64,000 bases of DNA. It comes from Ganoderma boninense. Taxonomy: Eukaryota > Basidiomycota > Agaricomycetes > Polyporales > Polyporaceae. Position 1 is the stretch's first letter. Each line of letters starts with the position of its first letter. The stretch covers positions 2,734,389 through 2,798,388 of the forward strand of contig CM035309.1 of NCBI GenBank assembly GCA_002900995.3, written 5' to 3'. Position numbers and translations under genes: made by a program. This document shows positions 35,428 to 48,523 of the stretch, in pieces. The notes below the pieces were generated by a model, which had not been told where the DNA came from, did not search any database, and was given only the letters and a program-made list of their open reading frames with translations.

Positions 35428-36103
35428 ATCTTACCATTATTGGGGTGGAACAACTGGTGCTACATAATAAAGCCATCTTGGAAGCAGCGTGAGCCGTTCA
35501 GTGAGCCTGAACCTAGTTATGACACTATGTCAACATCGATGCCGACAGTGACGACACCGTGAGGACTTACAACAACCAGAATGCTATATAAGTCAGTACA
35601 ACGCCTCAGTACGTGAAACAGCCTCTACTTGTAGCCATTGGATTCGATAAACTAGCGACACGGAAGTTCAGCAGGAGGACAAGGTCGAGATAAAGAGGCA
35701 GCAACCGCCCTTGAGGATGATACTATAGCCTAGAGCAAGGAGTCTGCCGCACTGGCAGTCACGCCACCATTTAGTGCTAGTCGAAGGGAGGGAGGCTGGA
35801 TCAGACGAGGTCACTGGCTTTGACGGAATCAGTTGCTGGAAGGCACGAGGGTCCAGCATGGATTAGGAGCTCATTAAGACGAGGAGATGAAGTTGTTGAA
35901 GCTTAGCGCGCAATTGTCATATGGGCGTCTGAAATACCATATTCAGAAGTATGCACCGGAAAATCCCGGGGCCGTGCTCGGCCCTCAGATTATCAGGTCT
36001 TGCGTTCGACCTGGATTCGACCTGGACTGGACTCTCAGCATGTCACTTTCCAGTTATCGACGCTCGCTATCTGCGCAATCTCTCCAGTTCTGTCGTGTTA
36101 CTC
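35428..36103. other. end of contig 1, no recognised gene
   Basis: Conserved at 61413-61961. No gene was recognised. The sequence stops at N without a repeat or quality change, and the homologous copy continues past the same point. Confidence 0.5.
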
Positions 36104-36203
36104 NNNNNNNNNNNNNNNNNNNNNNNNNNNNNNNNNNNNNNNNNNNNNNNNNNNNNNNNNNNNNNNNNNNNNNNNNNNNNNNNNNNNNNNNNNNNNNNNN
36201 NNN
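36104..36203. other. assembly gap, 100 N
   Basis: Exactly 100 N, the conventional size for a scaffold gap of unknown length. It separates contig 1 from the noisy left arm of contig 2. Confidence 0.99.
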
Positions 36204-37472
36204 CCTTATCCCCGGACGCAGGCCTGGGTGAGGTTTTCTTCGAACTGACCTGAAGCGGGAAAACGTCGAAAACCCAGGCCCGCCCCCGTGCACCCCTGAG
36301 AAAGTCGAGCTGTAGGTTTTGCCCGGGGTTTAAACACCCCGGCCGGGCTGCGTTTTTTCTCCCCAAATTGGGTTTTCCCGGGCCCGGGTTTAATCCTCCC
36401 AACGCAGGCAAAGCCGCATAACAGGTGAGGCTTTCTTCGAACTGATCTGATAGCAGGAACGTCGAGAACCAGGCCACGCCGCCGTGCAGAGCTGAGCAGT
36501 CGAGCTGCAGGCTTGTCCGGGTACGACACCCGGCCGGTGCTGGGCGCGTTCTTCGCCAATTGGTTTCCGGCACGGGCGTGTAGACTGGTGCTTCGTTCTT
36601 CAAACTAATCAAACCAAGCATTACGCTTTCCCCTGCACACTGTAGAGCTATATCTCCTATACAAGCCATTGGAATTGTTCGTGTGCTGAATGCTGCAAAG
36701 TTGGTCCACGTCGTCCTTGCCAACAGCCATTCAGTCATATACTAAAGCTTACATACATGCCCCACAGACCCTGGGACTGCTCAATGCAGCAAACTGTAAG
36801 GCGTACAGTGAAGTTTAACCATGCATCTCAAGAGGGTCAGGACTAATCCAAACACTTGCCTGCCAGGCATTGCTTTCGGACAGATTCTATCCTTCCTCTC
36901 TACCATCACTGATCACGCCAGCCATTGTTGGAGATTGACCGTAACACAGAGCCATCACTACCTGTATTCTGACATACTCAATCTGGTGCCGTCAACCCAC
37001 CTGCGGCCGGCCGTCACTTTTCTCTGCATATTATATAGCCACCCGGCCCAGCCCGGGTGGTAAGCAAACCACCCGTCTTGTCAATGTCCGGGTGACAAAC
37101 AAATCCTATATACACTAAGGAGACACCATGTTGTACCAAAGTCCTCTCGCCTCCCGCCGCCTCTATGCCAAGAGTGTCCTGGTAGTACTTCTTCTGATAA
37201 TACGCACCATGCTCCCCGAACGGGGCAGCGAACGAAAACACCCCCAGTCTCTTCCAAGGTCCATCGCAAGAGCTCCTTCGGCACCTCGGACACTCTTCAG
37301 AAGGACTCTTGTTCCTCGATTATAACCACGAAGCGATGAGTACATGTTCTCGACACCAAGTGCCCGCGCATCTTTATCTCGATACTTCTTACCTAACACC
37401 TATGACGTCCTGCAAACAAGCAAGTAATGCGCAGCAACATAATTACAGAATACAATCACAGTTGGCACGTCC

Positions 37473-39793
37473 TCACGACCTTGGCCGTGACCACACCAGG
37501 AAGCGGCGGGCACCTCGTCACCCCCAGCTCCCTGATCCCCTCCCTCCAAGCGCGCGCGTACAATGCCCTCGTCAACTGAACCTGACCGGCGCACCGCGGC
37601 GCACACGACCATCCGGATCACGCCCAGGCCTGAGGTCCGCGCCCGATGCAGTTCATCGGCCCCGTACGAGAACGGGATGTACGCGCCTTGTTGTGCCACC
37701 GGCGTCGCCGCGTCGTACTCGACCCCGATGCCAGGCAGGTCGCGCCGAACTCTTGAGCTTTGCCGGAGGCGACGAGCCAGCGCTCGGGGCCCAGAAGGAC
37801 TCCGGGGCGGAGAAGTTGCGCGGGTCGAGCTTGGCATCGAGCGCGTGTGGCACGCGAAAGGATCGTCCCTGGGGGGATGTACCTTGGGTGTGTGCAAAGT
37901 GCAAACGTGGGACTTCGCGGTGAGTAGCTAATGTGAGAGGGCTGAAGACTAGGAAATGGACGTACATGCCACAGCGTACATGCCGTCTGCCATTCGACGG
38001 CACCCTGCGGGGGATGGCCGTTCGGCGGCAGGGTTTGTAGCAGACCGCATCGTCTCCGATCTGCGCGGGACCTGTCAGTACGCTGACTCCCACTCTCGTC
38101 CAACAGGCGAATAGAGAGGCTCTTACAGTGACGGCCTCGAGGTAGTGCAATCTCGGAGTGGTGGCGACGTGTCCGTGGGAGACTGGCAAGCCATGGCTGA
38201 AACCTTGTCCACTTCCGCTTCCAGTTTCGGCGTTATCTCCGGGTTTGGTCAGGATGGCGTAGAACAGACAGGTCATACCGATCGCCGTCGTTCTCCGTCC
38301 CAGCACAACTGCGAGGATCCGTGGTTGAACGAGCTCGTTCATGGGAGCGGCTCCGGGGTTTCCCAAGTCTTCGTCGCTCTACAAGCGCATAAGCAACACG
38401 ACCCGACGTAATGACAGGAGGCTATGAGAACGAACTAGGTGATAAAACAGGTCTGGCTTCTCAGGAACCTTTGGCCATACGCATCCTCGATCAGGGTTTG
38501 GCAATCGAGAGCGATGAAATCGCAGTTTACTTGCGCGAACGGCAAGGAGGATAAGTCGACATAGAATCCTAGCCAACGGAACGTGTGCCAAGAAGGCAGC
38601 CGGCCTGATTTCGGGTGAAGATAAGAAGCGCTTTTGGCGATGAGAAGGCTGGAAAAGACGACGCACCTTGTCCTCATCGAGCGGTGGACCAGAAGGTCGT
38701 GTTCTCTGTATGCTTAGAAGCCTCTCCAAAGCTGGTGATGTTATTTTTGGTCCAGCATGAATACTATAGCGCTTGTTTATGAGCATAGACCTCACACCAT
38801 ATTGGCGATAAAACTCCCCGCCTAGGTAGGAAACCATTGTAAAGCCTCAGTGGCAATCTCGCTCAATGAACAAGTCACTCACATGAAAGGCCCGAACAAA
38901 TTTCTTCTGCATGACAACTACCTGGCCAGTCCGCGAGTTCAAGAGACCGAATGAACTCGTGACTCGATTCACTCCATGAGAATCTCATACTCCATTGAGG
39001 GCCGGCGGTGTCATGCTACGATTTCCAGGGCCGACGGACACGTTTAATGTTCCTTGGGATCTGTATCCAAATGAAGAGAGGATCGTTGTATTTGAGGGTG
39101 AAACCGGAGCAATCTGAAAGGGGAATTGTGTTCAGAAACATCATGAATAACACGGTTCAGAACAAGGACACGTACTAGGACCCTTTAGGCGAGCCGGTGG
39201 CTTGCCCATGAGGGTGTCTATGACGGATGGGTTCCGGATAGAGATCTCATTGGGTCCCTGAGGTGTAAAACATCGGCTGAATGAACAGATTTAACGTAGC
39301 CTTCAGTTAGAGATGCACGACGGTACCTGTACGACGATGTCGTCCATATTTCCTCATGGAGAGCCATGATCAACTGCGACTTCCAACCCCAATCGCGCAG
39401 CACGGGTCGCCATCCATATCTTGGAACCAACCCTTGAAACAAGCGGTCCAGGGACCCGCGCGAGGGGATGGAAAGGGGAAACGACGGTAAGAACACTAAG
39501 CCGATGCATCACGAGAGCACAAAGGTACGTTCCAAAGAAGGAAGCCATGAAACGGTGACGTGAATCGTTAGCAACAGGCGCAGTGCCCCATGTTGCTCAC
39601 CGTAAATCGCGGTGGGGGGACCAAACAAGAAGGGGCTAAATGAACAGGAACATAGTAGGTTTCGTGTAGCTGAAGCTTGATGTGCAACCGTGAGGACAGA
39701 TGAATGGGTCTGAGTATTGGCATGAAGTGGGGGGACGAGCAGGACGTACAGGGCACAGCAGGCAGATAGGAAAAACTGAGAGTGGGGGAGCAT
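37473..39793 (-). pseudogene. frame-disrupted inverted copy of P450-A
   Basis: Reverse-complement copy of 48524-50763. The start-codon and stop-codon positions can be aligned (39791-39793 and 37473-37475), but the reading is broken by many small indels, for example around NELVQPRILAVVLGRRTTAI in place of NELVNHGILAVVAGTETTAI. Because introns and exons are hit alike, sequencing error explains this better than gene decay. It should not be counted as a separate gene. Confidence 0.7.
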
Positions 39794-42712
39794 CAATCCA
39801 GTGCAACTGCCTAGGGTGAATAGACAGAAGAATCTGACGCACACTGGTGGCTCTTGACTTTTGAGAATCAAAACGACCTACGGAATGCCCATGCCACGCG
39901 AAATGATGCATAGCCCTAAAGGGAATCGTTAATGCAATAGCGAAGATACAGTTCTGGCAAGGAACTCGCCGTATGATGGCTTGATGCTAGGTTCTGGGCG
40001 CAATGAAACATTGCATCAACAGAAGCCCTGGATCAGGAACCTGACATGAAGTAAGGAGACAAATCCTAGCACATGGTGTCGTGCCGGCGCAGTAGACAAT
40101 GCTACAATGAGCGAAGGTGGAACGTGCGATAAGAAGAGTGGGAATTGGGCATCCAGGTACCCCGGAGAACCCAGGATTTCCATGAAGCTTCGCAGTTCGA
40201 CATGTCCCGGCCGTCGACGATCTTCTTGGCTCGCCATTTGCACAGCAGCCGTTTGACGCGGAGCTTCCAGGGGCTATACAGGTTTCTCTGATACTGGCTT
40301 CAATACAAGTCCGCACTGCATGGAGAGTCGCCTGCGCAGCTGCTTTCCATCCAGCGATGCCGCCTGCACGGGTTATCGCGTGAGGAAATTGCGGGTTTTA
40401 TGTCAAGCCTTCTCTGTCGCGAGCGTCAAGTTTGAACATTTGTTCATAGGACACAGGGCGGCAGTAACTCCCAGGGGACTGTGGGTAGCCGTAGTCCTAG
40501 AGGAACAGCTTCGACAGAATGACAAGGAAGATCGTATACCTCGTAGAACGAGAATAGCGGAAAAGCGCAACCCGGGTTAGACTCCGAAGTCACCTTCCAT
40601 GATGGCACTCCGACGTGATCCCCCGCCCCTTGGTAAAGGAAGAGGGTCAGCAAGATAAGTGAGGCGGCTCACAGCCATGCCATTTCCAACGAACCCCCCA
40701 GACAGCTCGGACACATCATATCTTCCAATAAACGAACCTTTGCACTAGCACCGTGACTGCAGCTCTAGCAATGAATGCAAGTTGGACACACCGTCGTAAT
40801 CGAAGGATCGACTTCAAGCTGAACAAAACATGAGAGGTGGTAGCGCTAGCGGCACGAGAAAATTTCACTTACCCACTGCATGTCGCCTGTGCAAGGGCTG
40901 ATGAAAGCTTTTTCCAAGAAAGATCCAGTTGCCAGCAAAGCATCACTGAAAGATGAGCTTGAGCGTTTGAAGAGGTCACAGCTGAAGTAACGGCAGTGTC
41001 CACAATATGCCGAATCACGCTCTGTGTCCGGCCGCAGGGAATGGCCGCCAGGACCTCAGTCGGGACAGAACAGTGATACTTAGGGATGCCTTATGTGGAG
41101 TTTAAAAAGATGCGCTAAAAGTGAAAGTCTTTGCGCTGAACGATTGACTGTTAAACAGTTTCTTTTTTGAGGCTTCGATCGGCCGGAGCCTCGCCCGTCA
41201 GGCCCAGTGGAGGCCGAACTTGAAATCCTGGTGTATTGTATGCGGGGCCCGCTCGGCAGAGCCTCGATCCAGGACTGCACGAGGCACAAGAAAATCTTGG
41301 AAAATTATACCCTGGAACGTCTCCTGTAAGGGGGCCCAGCGCTTGCCTCCTTCCCGTTCGCGGCAGTTTTCCCTTTCCTTCGTAGTCGCCGGCACGTCCG
41401 TGCCGGCTTCCGTTCGCGGTATTGGCTGCGGACTCTCGTCGCGCCTCTTTTCTCTTTCCACTTCTCTCCACTCCTCCTACCCCTTTCCCCCCTTGCTTAA
41501 TTGTTCTCTCTCTCTTACTAGCTAGACATAGATTTCATTGCTTAACGTTGTTACCGTAGGCTAATTTTACAGGTATATAGACATGTAACTCGGGGCTCGG
41601 ACGCCCCAGCTTTCGGAGATATCGAAGACACTCCCTAACTCACCTCGCGTCTCGGACAACGCTCTCTGTGTGCCCTCTCCCCCGCTCGACTCTACCGCTC
41701 ATCGACTTCGACCCTACGCGACCGAGGACGAGCCCGAGGGCCTCACACTCTCCAGAGTTGACCCAGCTAGTTCGACTCCCGAGTCCTGACTGTGCACGCG
41801 ATGTCCAGGACCGTCATGAAATCAATATGCCAATGTGCATTGGGAATCGGCAATTGTTATCCCAGACCGATCTTCGAAGCTGACATAGTCCTTCTGTTAG
41901 CTAGAGTGACAAGATGGCTCCCATGCAGCTCGGTCACCTCACTTCTCGGTCGTCTTCGCCTGTACAAGGCTTTCTTGCCGTGACATCTTCCAAACACGGA
42001 GAGCCGCCATGCGTATGGAAGGTGTGCGAAGTGACAACTGCTTTCAAGTTGAGTTGCGCTAAGTTGGAAGGAGAGCCTTGAATGTCCGCCACCAGAGTCT
42101 CTGCCATCTTCCCTCCGAGTCACCTGGTCGCTGTGTTGGGTCTCCCTTCCGGAAACGCATCTCTCGCGGGTCCGAAATCCGCGTCCTTCCGTGGTCTGCA
42201 AATGAGTGTGAACCTCATGTACTCCATCATCATCAACCACTTCTTCCTTCTCTATTTTCGCACGCTGCCTCCTCACCATGAGAATCGCCGCCGAAGGGAA
42301 CGATTATTAGCGTTGTCAGCGTAAATCGCTAGACTGGACACACTTCTAGTCACTGGCGTTGACGACGATTCAGGTTTCGGGTTCTGGGGTTCCCCATGGC
42401 GCCACGTCCGGAACCGATGGGTCATTGCCATGCTTAACATGACCGCGTGGAGTTAGCGCAAGCTTTTCCCAGCCGTCACGGTGTGCTCCAAATCTACGAC
42501 GTCGCGCCTTAGGGACCGGCATAAGTCGAGAGAGGTACTCAGTGACAATCAATACAATGACCCGTTTCTGCGTTCAACTCCACTATTCCCAGAATCATAA
42601 ATCAAAGATGCATTTCCTATAAGCCATCATTATCGGAAGGCCCCCCCCCCCTGAGCGGAAACAAAACAACGTAACCCTCGTCATATTCTTCCTACACATC
42701 GCGGGCCTATAA

Positions 42713-43933
42713 CGACTGTGGAGATCTTTGGGACATGGAGGCATCCTAATAAACAGGTTTGATGTCGGTAAGGGCTCGCGGGTCAAGGAAACAAAAAACA
42801 GGTAATCGAATCGTGTCGCTGGACGTTACCCAGATCCGCCCCGAGTCCGCCTGGAGTTGCAAACTGCATAGTGCCCAGTGCCCGCCGGCGAAACGTAGAG
42901 AGCGAGACGCTGAAACTGAATCACTGCCATTCTTTGCCGTTTCCAGAGCGCACAAACCGTGCGCGAGTTGAGCCCTAGTGTGCAATGCACGCGCGAACGC
43001 ACCCGCGAGTTTAGAAACCCGCGTTTGAAGCATTGAGAAGAAGAAAAGAGGCTACATACGATGTGAGCAAGGGCGTTGATGTAGACCTGCATACCATGTA
43101 TACGTATCAGCCGGGCCGAGCACGGGGAGGAGAAGGCGCAGCCTGAGAGTGTACTCCACGCTTCGAGCAAGAAGTTGATGGCCAAGGTTGTAGAGCAGAA
43201 GTGGGCCAGATTTGGTACTGTGGTGTGCGTCAGTACTAGCCTGACTGCATGATTTTAATGAGGAGGGGGCGCCGCACAGCGATGAGGTTCAGGATACAAA
43301 GGTCCTATTTTCAAAGAAATACGGTCCGAGTTAGCGTGCTAAGCGTATCGAGGAGGCCATGGTTCCATACGTCGTGAGACCCCAGTTGTAATCGTCAAGG
43401 CGATGATTCTCCAATATAATCGTCGGACATGTACAATCAAGGGGTGAGCATATGATAGTAGTGGGCAACAGCGAGAAGGGCACGACGAGGTTCACCTGCG
43501 GATACCGGACTTGCCCTTGTGGAGGTACCACACCATGGCTCCGGAGATGAAGGTGTCCGCCACCAACTGCAACAGCTAGAACCCGAGCTACCGTCGCCTG
43601 TAGGCATGTTGAGCCCTTGCTGAGAAAAATGGAGTTATGGCTGGGAACTTTATGACTGACCTTGAGTTTCTCGACGCCCGCGGGGAAATCGGGGTTGAAG
43701 AACCTGGGATGGCGGCAAGTTATCCGACTATTGAGAAGCGTATAAGTAGAAAAGAAGGGCGTACTGTTCGATCGGATAGTCTGTCGAGACTGGTATCAGT
43801 GGAGCTACTCAATTCGACACGAGCATGAACACTCACACAAGTTCATCGCTGGGGAGTCGTGATGATTCAATCAGCATAGCGAGGTGGCCACAAAATTGAA
43901 TGAGCGCACTGAAGTGAGCCACAGTGAACAACA
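42713..43933 (-). pseudogene. truncated inverted copy of DUF6534-A
   Basis: Reverse complement of about 44508-45712. It contains only the second half of the gene (from about exon 10 on) and stops at the contig's fold point. Small indels again break several exons. Probable artefact of the same fold-back. Confidence 0.65.
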
Positions 43934-45712
43934 TCTGACAACCTTTTACTCAGCTTACTGGACTCGCCACCAAGCTATCATCATCCAAGCCCTCTACTAC
44001 TACGGTCATCACCACTACGCCAATCCATTCGCATTTTTTGAAGGCTTCGTGGTGAGTTGATTCTATTATATTTCTCGACCTTCAACGGTGATTATTAACA
44101 TCTCTGTGATCAGGAGCATTCCGGTATGCCGGATCCGAGTCTATGAATATCTGTACACTAACCTGAGCGGCGATACATAGACGAAGTGATAATCATGTGC
44201 GTTCGCTCCTCCAGCTCGCAGCAGTGTCTCATCCACATCCCAGGCTGTAATAGCGTTTTTGGTCGAAAGGTAAGCCACTTTGCCCCTCGGGTCCGGGAAT
44301 TGATATACTGACGGTCTCGTCTTCAGCTTTTTCGTGTGGCGGATATGGAAGTGTAAGACGAGACATTACCGTCTAGCTGGACTTCCGGTTTGGCGTGCTG
44401 ACTTCCACCTCGTAGTAGGACGCAACCGCTATGTGGCTGGGATAGCTGTACGTGCCACTATAACCGTCTTCCGACGTCACGTTGCTGAGTTTTGAGCGAT
44501 GTCAGATGTTGTTCACTGTGGCTCACTTCAGTGCGCTCATTCAATTTTGTGGCCACCTCGCTATGCTGATTGAATCATCACGACTCCCCAGCGATGAACT
44601 TGTGTGAGTGTTCATGCTCGTGTCGAATTGAGTAGCTCCACTGATACCAGTCTCGACAGACTATCCGATCGAACAGTACGCCCTTCTTTTCTACTTATAC
44701 GCTTCTCAATAGTCGGATAACTTGCCGCCATCCCAGGTTCTTCAACCCCGATTTCCCCGCGGGCGTCGAGAAACTCAAGGTCAGTCATAAAGTCCCCAGC
44801 CATAACTCCATTTTTCTCAGCAAGGGCTCAACATGCTACAGGCGACGGGTAGCTCGGGTCTAGCTGTTGCAGTGGTGGCGGACACCTTCATCTCCGGAGC
44901 CATGGTGTGGTACCTCCACAAGGGCAAGTCCGGTATCCGCAGGTGAACCTCGTCGTGCCCTTCTCGCTGTTGCCCACTACTATCATATGCTCACCCCTTG
45001 ATTGTACAGGTCCGACGATATGATTGGGAGAATCATCGCCTTGACGATTACAACTGGGGGTCTCACGACGTATGGAACCATGGCCTCCTCGATACGCTTG
45101 CACGCTAACTCGGACCGTATTCCTTTGAAAATAGGACCTTTGTGATCCTGAACCTCATCGCTGTGCGCGCCCCCTCCTCATTAAATCATGCAGTCAGGCT
45201 AGCTACTGACGCACACCACAGTACCAAATCTGGCCCACTCTGCTCTACAACCTGGCCATCAACTTCTTGCTCGGGAAGCGTGAGTACCACTCTCAGGCTG
45301 CCGCCTTCTCCTCCCCGTGCTCGCCCGGCTGATACGTATACATGGTATGCAGTCTACATCAACGCCCTGCTCACATCGTATGTAGCCTCTTTCTTCTTCT
45401 CAATGCTCAACGCGGGTTCTAACTCGCGGGTGCGTTCGCGCGTGCATGCACACTAGGCTCAACTCGCGCACGTTTGTGCGCTCTGGAAACGGCAAGAATG
45501 GCAGTGATTCAGTCAGCGTCTCGCTCTCGACGTTCGCCGCGGGCACTGGCACTATGCAGTTTGCAACTCCAGGCGACTCGGGGCGGACTCTTGGGGTAAG
45601 TCCAGCGACACGATTCGATTACCTGTTTCTGTTTCCTTGACCCGCGAGCCCCTACCGACATCAACCCTGTTATTAGGATGCCTCCATGTCCAAGATCTCC
45701 ACAGTCGTATAG
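43934..45712 (+). CDS. DUF6534 family membrane protein (paralogue A, copy 2), 5'-truncated
   Basis: Same exon pattern as 18426-20576 from exon 4 onward, ending at the TAG at 45710-45712. Segments include FFNPDFPAGVEKLK, GLAVAVVADTFISGAMVWYL, IWPTLLYNLAINFLLGK and the tail from LNSRTFVRSGNG. Exons 1-3 are absent because the contig folds back just before exon 4. The first 280 bp (43934-44215) carry small indels relative to copy 1 that break exons 4-6; from about 44216 the sequence is clean. The true gene in this copy is probably complete in the organism. Confidence 0.75.
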
Positions 45713-48523
45713 GCCCGCGATGTGTAGGAAGGAATATGACGGAGGGTTACGTTGTTTGTTTCCGCTCAAGGGGGGGGGGGCCTTCGCGATAATGATGGCT
45801 TTATAGGATGCGATCTTTGATTTATGATTCTGGGAATAGTGGAGGTTGAACGCAGAAACGTCGATGTATGATTGTCACTGAGTACCTCTCTCGACTTATG
45901 GCCGGTCCCTTAAGGCGCGACGTCGTAGATTTTGGAGCACACCGTGACGGCTGGAAAGCTTGCGCTAACTTCACGCGGTCATGTAAGCATGGCAATGACC
46001 CATCGGTTCCGGACGTGCGCCATGGGGAACCCCAGGAACCCGAACCTGATCGTCGTCAACGCCAGCTGACTAGAATGTGTCCAGTCTAGCGATACGCTGA
46101 CAACGCTAATAATCGTTCCCTTCGGCGGCGATCTCATGGTGAGAGGCAGCGTGCGAAATAGAGAAGGAGAAGTGGTTGATGATGATGGAGTACATGAGGT
46201 TCACACTCATGCAGACCACGGAAGGACGGGATTCGGACCCGGAGAGATGCGTTTCCGGAAGGGAGACCCAAACACAGCGACCAGGTGACTCGGAGAGGAA
46301 GATGCAGAGACTCTGGTGGCGACATCAAGGCTCTCCTTCCAACTAGCGCAACTCAACTTGAAGCAGTTGTCACTTCGCACACCTTCCATACGCATGGCGG
46401 CTCTCCGTGTTGGAAGATGTCACGGCGAGAAGCCTGTACAGGGCGAAGACGACGATGAAGTGAGTGACCGAGCTGCATGGGAGCCATCTGTCACTCTAGC
46501 TAACAGAAGGACTATGTCAGCTCGAAGATCGTCTGGGGATAACAATGCCGATCCCAATGCACATTGGCAGATGATTATGACGGTCCTGGACATCGCGTGC
46601 ACAGTCAGGACTCGGAGTCGAACTAGCTGGTCAACTCTGGAGATGTGAGGCCCTCGGCGCTCGTCCTCGGTCGCGTAGGTCGAAGTCGATGAGCGGTAGA
46701 GTCGAGCGGGGGAGAGGGCACACGAGAGAGCGTGTCGAGACGCGAGGTGAGTAGGGAGTGTCTCGATATCTCGAAAGCTGGGGCGTCCGAGCCCCGAAGT
46801 ACATGTCTATATACCTGTAAAATAGCCTAGGTAACGTAAGCAATGAAATCTATGTCTAGCTAGTAAGAGAGAGAGAACATAAGCAAGGGGGGAAAACGGG
46901 GTAGGAGGAGTGGAGAGAAGTGGAGAGAAAAGAGGCGGACGAGAGTCCGCAGCAATACCGGAACGGGAAGCCGGCACGGACGTGCCGGCGACTACGAAAG
47001 GAAAGGAAACTGCCGAAACGGGAAGGAGGAAGCGCTGGCCCCCTTACAGGAGACGTTCCAGGGTATATTTTCCAAGATTTTCTTGTGCCTCGTGCAGTCC
47101 TGGATCGAGCCTGCGAGCGGGCCCGCATACAATAACACCAGGATTCAAGTTCGGCCTCACTGGGCCTGACGGCGAGGCTCCGCCGATCGAGCCTCAAAAA
47201 GAAAACTGTTACAGTCAATCGTGTCAGGCGCAAAGACTTCACTTTAGCGCATCTTTAAATCCACATACAGGCATCCCTTAATGTATCACTGTCTCTGTCC
47301 CGACTGAGGTCCTGGCGGCCATCTCCCTGCGGCCGGACACAGAGCGTGATTCGGCTATTCGTGACACTGCCGTTACATCAGCTGTGACCTCTTCAAACGC
47401 TCAAGCTCATCTTTCAGTGATGCTTTGCTGGCAACTGGATCTCTTGAAAAAGCTTTCATCAGCCCTTGCACAGCGACATGCAGTGTGGTAAGTGAAATTT
47501 CTCGTGGCGCTAGCGCTACCAACCTCTCATGTTTGTTCTAGCTGAAGTCGATCCTTCGATTACGACGGTGTGTCCAACTTGCATTCACTGCTAGTAGCTG
47601 CCAGTCACGGTGCTAGTGCAAAGGTTCGTTTATTGGAGAGATATGAATGTGTCGATGCTGATCTGGGGGGTCGTTGGAATGCATGGCTGTGAGCCGCCTC
47701 ACTTATCTTGCTGACCCTCTCTACAGCGATCACGTCGGGTGCCATCATGGAAGGTGACTCGGAGTCTAACACGGTTGCGCTTTTCCGCAGTCTCGTCTAC
47801 GAGGTACGATCTCCCTTGTCATTCTGTCGAAGCTGTTCCTCCTAGGACTACGGCTACCCACAGTCCCTGGGAGTTACTGCCGCCCGTGTCCTATGACAAT
47901 GTTCAACTGACGCTCGCGAAGAGAAGGCTTGACATAAAACCGCAATTTCCTCACGCGATAACCCGTGCAGGCGGCATCGCTGGATGGAAAGCAGCTGCGG
48001 CAGCGACTCTCCATGCAGTGCGGACTTGTATGTGAGCCAGTATCAGAGAAACCTGTATAGCCCCTGGAGCTCCGCGTCACACGGCTGCTGTGCCAATGGC
48101 GAGCCAAGAGATCGTCGACGGCCCGGGACATGTCGAACTGCGAAGCTCATGGAAATCCTGGGTCTCCGGGGTACCTGGATGCCAATTCCCACTCTTCTGT
48201 ATCGCACGTTCCCACCTTCTCTCATGTAGCATTGTCTACTGCGCCGCACGACACCGATGTGCTAGGATTCTGTTCTCCTTACTCATGTCAGGATTCCTGA
48301 TCCAGGGCTTCCTGTGATGCAATGTTTCATGCCGCCCAGAACCTAGATCAGCCATCATACGGCGAGTTCCTGCCAGAACTGTATCTTCGCTATTGCATTA
48401 ACGATCCCTTAGGGCTATGCATCATCGCGTGGATGGGCATCCGTAGGTCGTTTTGATTCTCAAAAGTCAAGAGCCACCAGGTGCGTCAGATTCTCTGTCT
48501 ATTCACCCTACGCAGTGCACTGG
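45713..48523. other. intergenic region of unit 2
   Basis: Counterpart of 20577-22961, close to identical apart from the solo LTR. Poly-G of 11 at 45770-45780. No recognised gene. Confidence 0.45.
46644..47048. mobile_element. solo LTR, 405 bp, with 5-bp target duplication
   Basis: Starts TGTGAGG and ends CTTACA (TG...CA termini). It is flanked by GGAGA at 46639-46643 and GGAGA at 47049-47053, while the other copy of this locus has a single GGAGA at 21489-21493. This is the exact signature of LTR retrotransposon integration followed by recombination between LTRs that removed the interior. A TATA-like CTATATACC lies near 46810. Family (copia or gypsy) cannot be told without the interior. Confidence 0.93.

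Larger units (their letters stand above)
18797..36103 (+). repeat. segmental duplication or haplotype unit 1
   Basis: Matches 43934-61961 in the same order and orientation, typically at about 95-99% identity, with indels. The match is interrupted at 25512-26336, whose counterpart is missing beside the second N gap. Both copies carry DUF6534-A, P450-A, DUF6534-2, DUF6534-3 and P450-B. The first base of contig 3 corresponds to 26337 here, and the last base of contig 1 (36103) corresponds to 61961. Confidence 0.88.
36204..43933 (-). repeat. noisy inverted copy of 44508-52150 (probable fold-back artefact)
   Basis: The whole arm is the reverse complement of the right arm of the same contig. It follows the right-arm alleles rather than contig 1 (for example it carries the solo LTR at 41325-41747 and the D-A-A-T variant in P450) but is littered with single-base insertions, deletions and homopolymer changes. 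One example: GGCTGGAAAGCTTGC at 45951 reads GGCTGGGAAAAGCTTGC on the minus strand here. Errors are worst at the outer end (36204-36420). The density and type of indels look like an uncorrected long read. Confidence 0.85.

Noticed and set aside
36204..43933. A third, inverted set of DUF6534-A and P450-A genes
   Set aside because: The indel pattern, position at a contig end and identity to the adjoining arm point to an unpolished fold-back read; not counted as genes.
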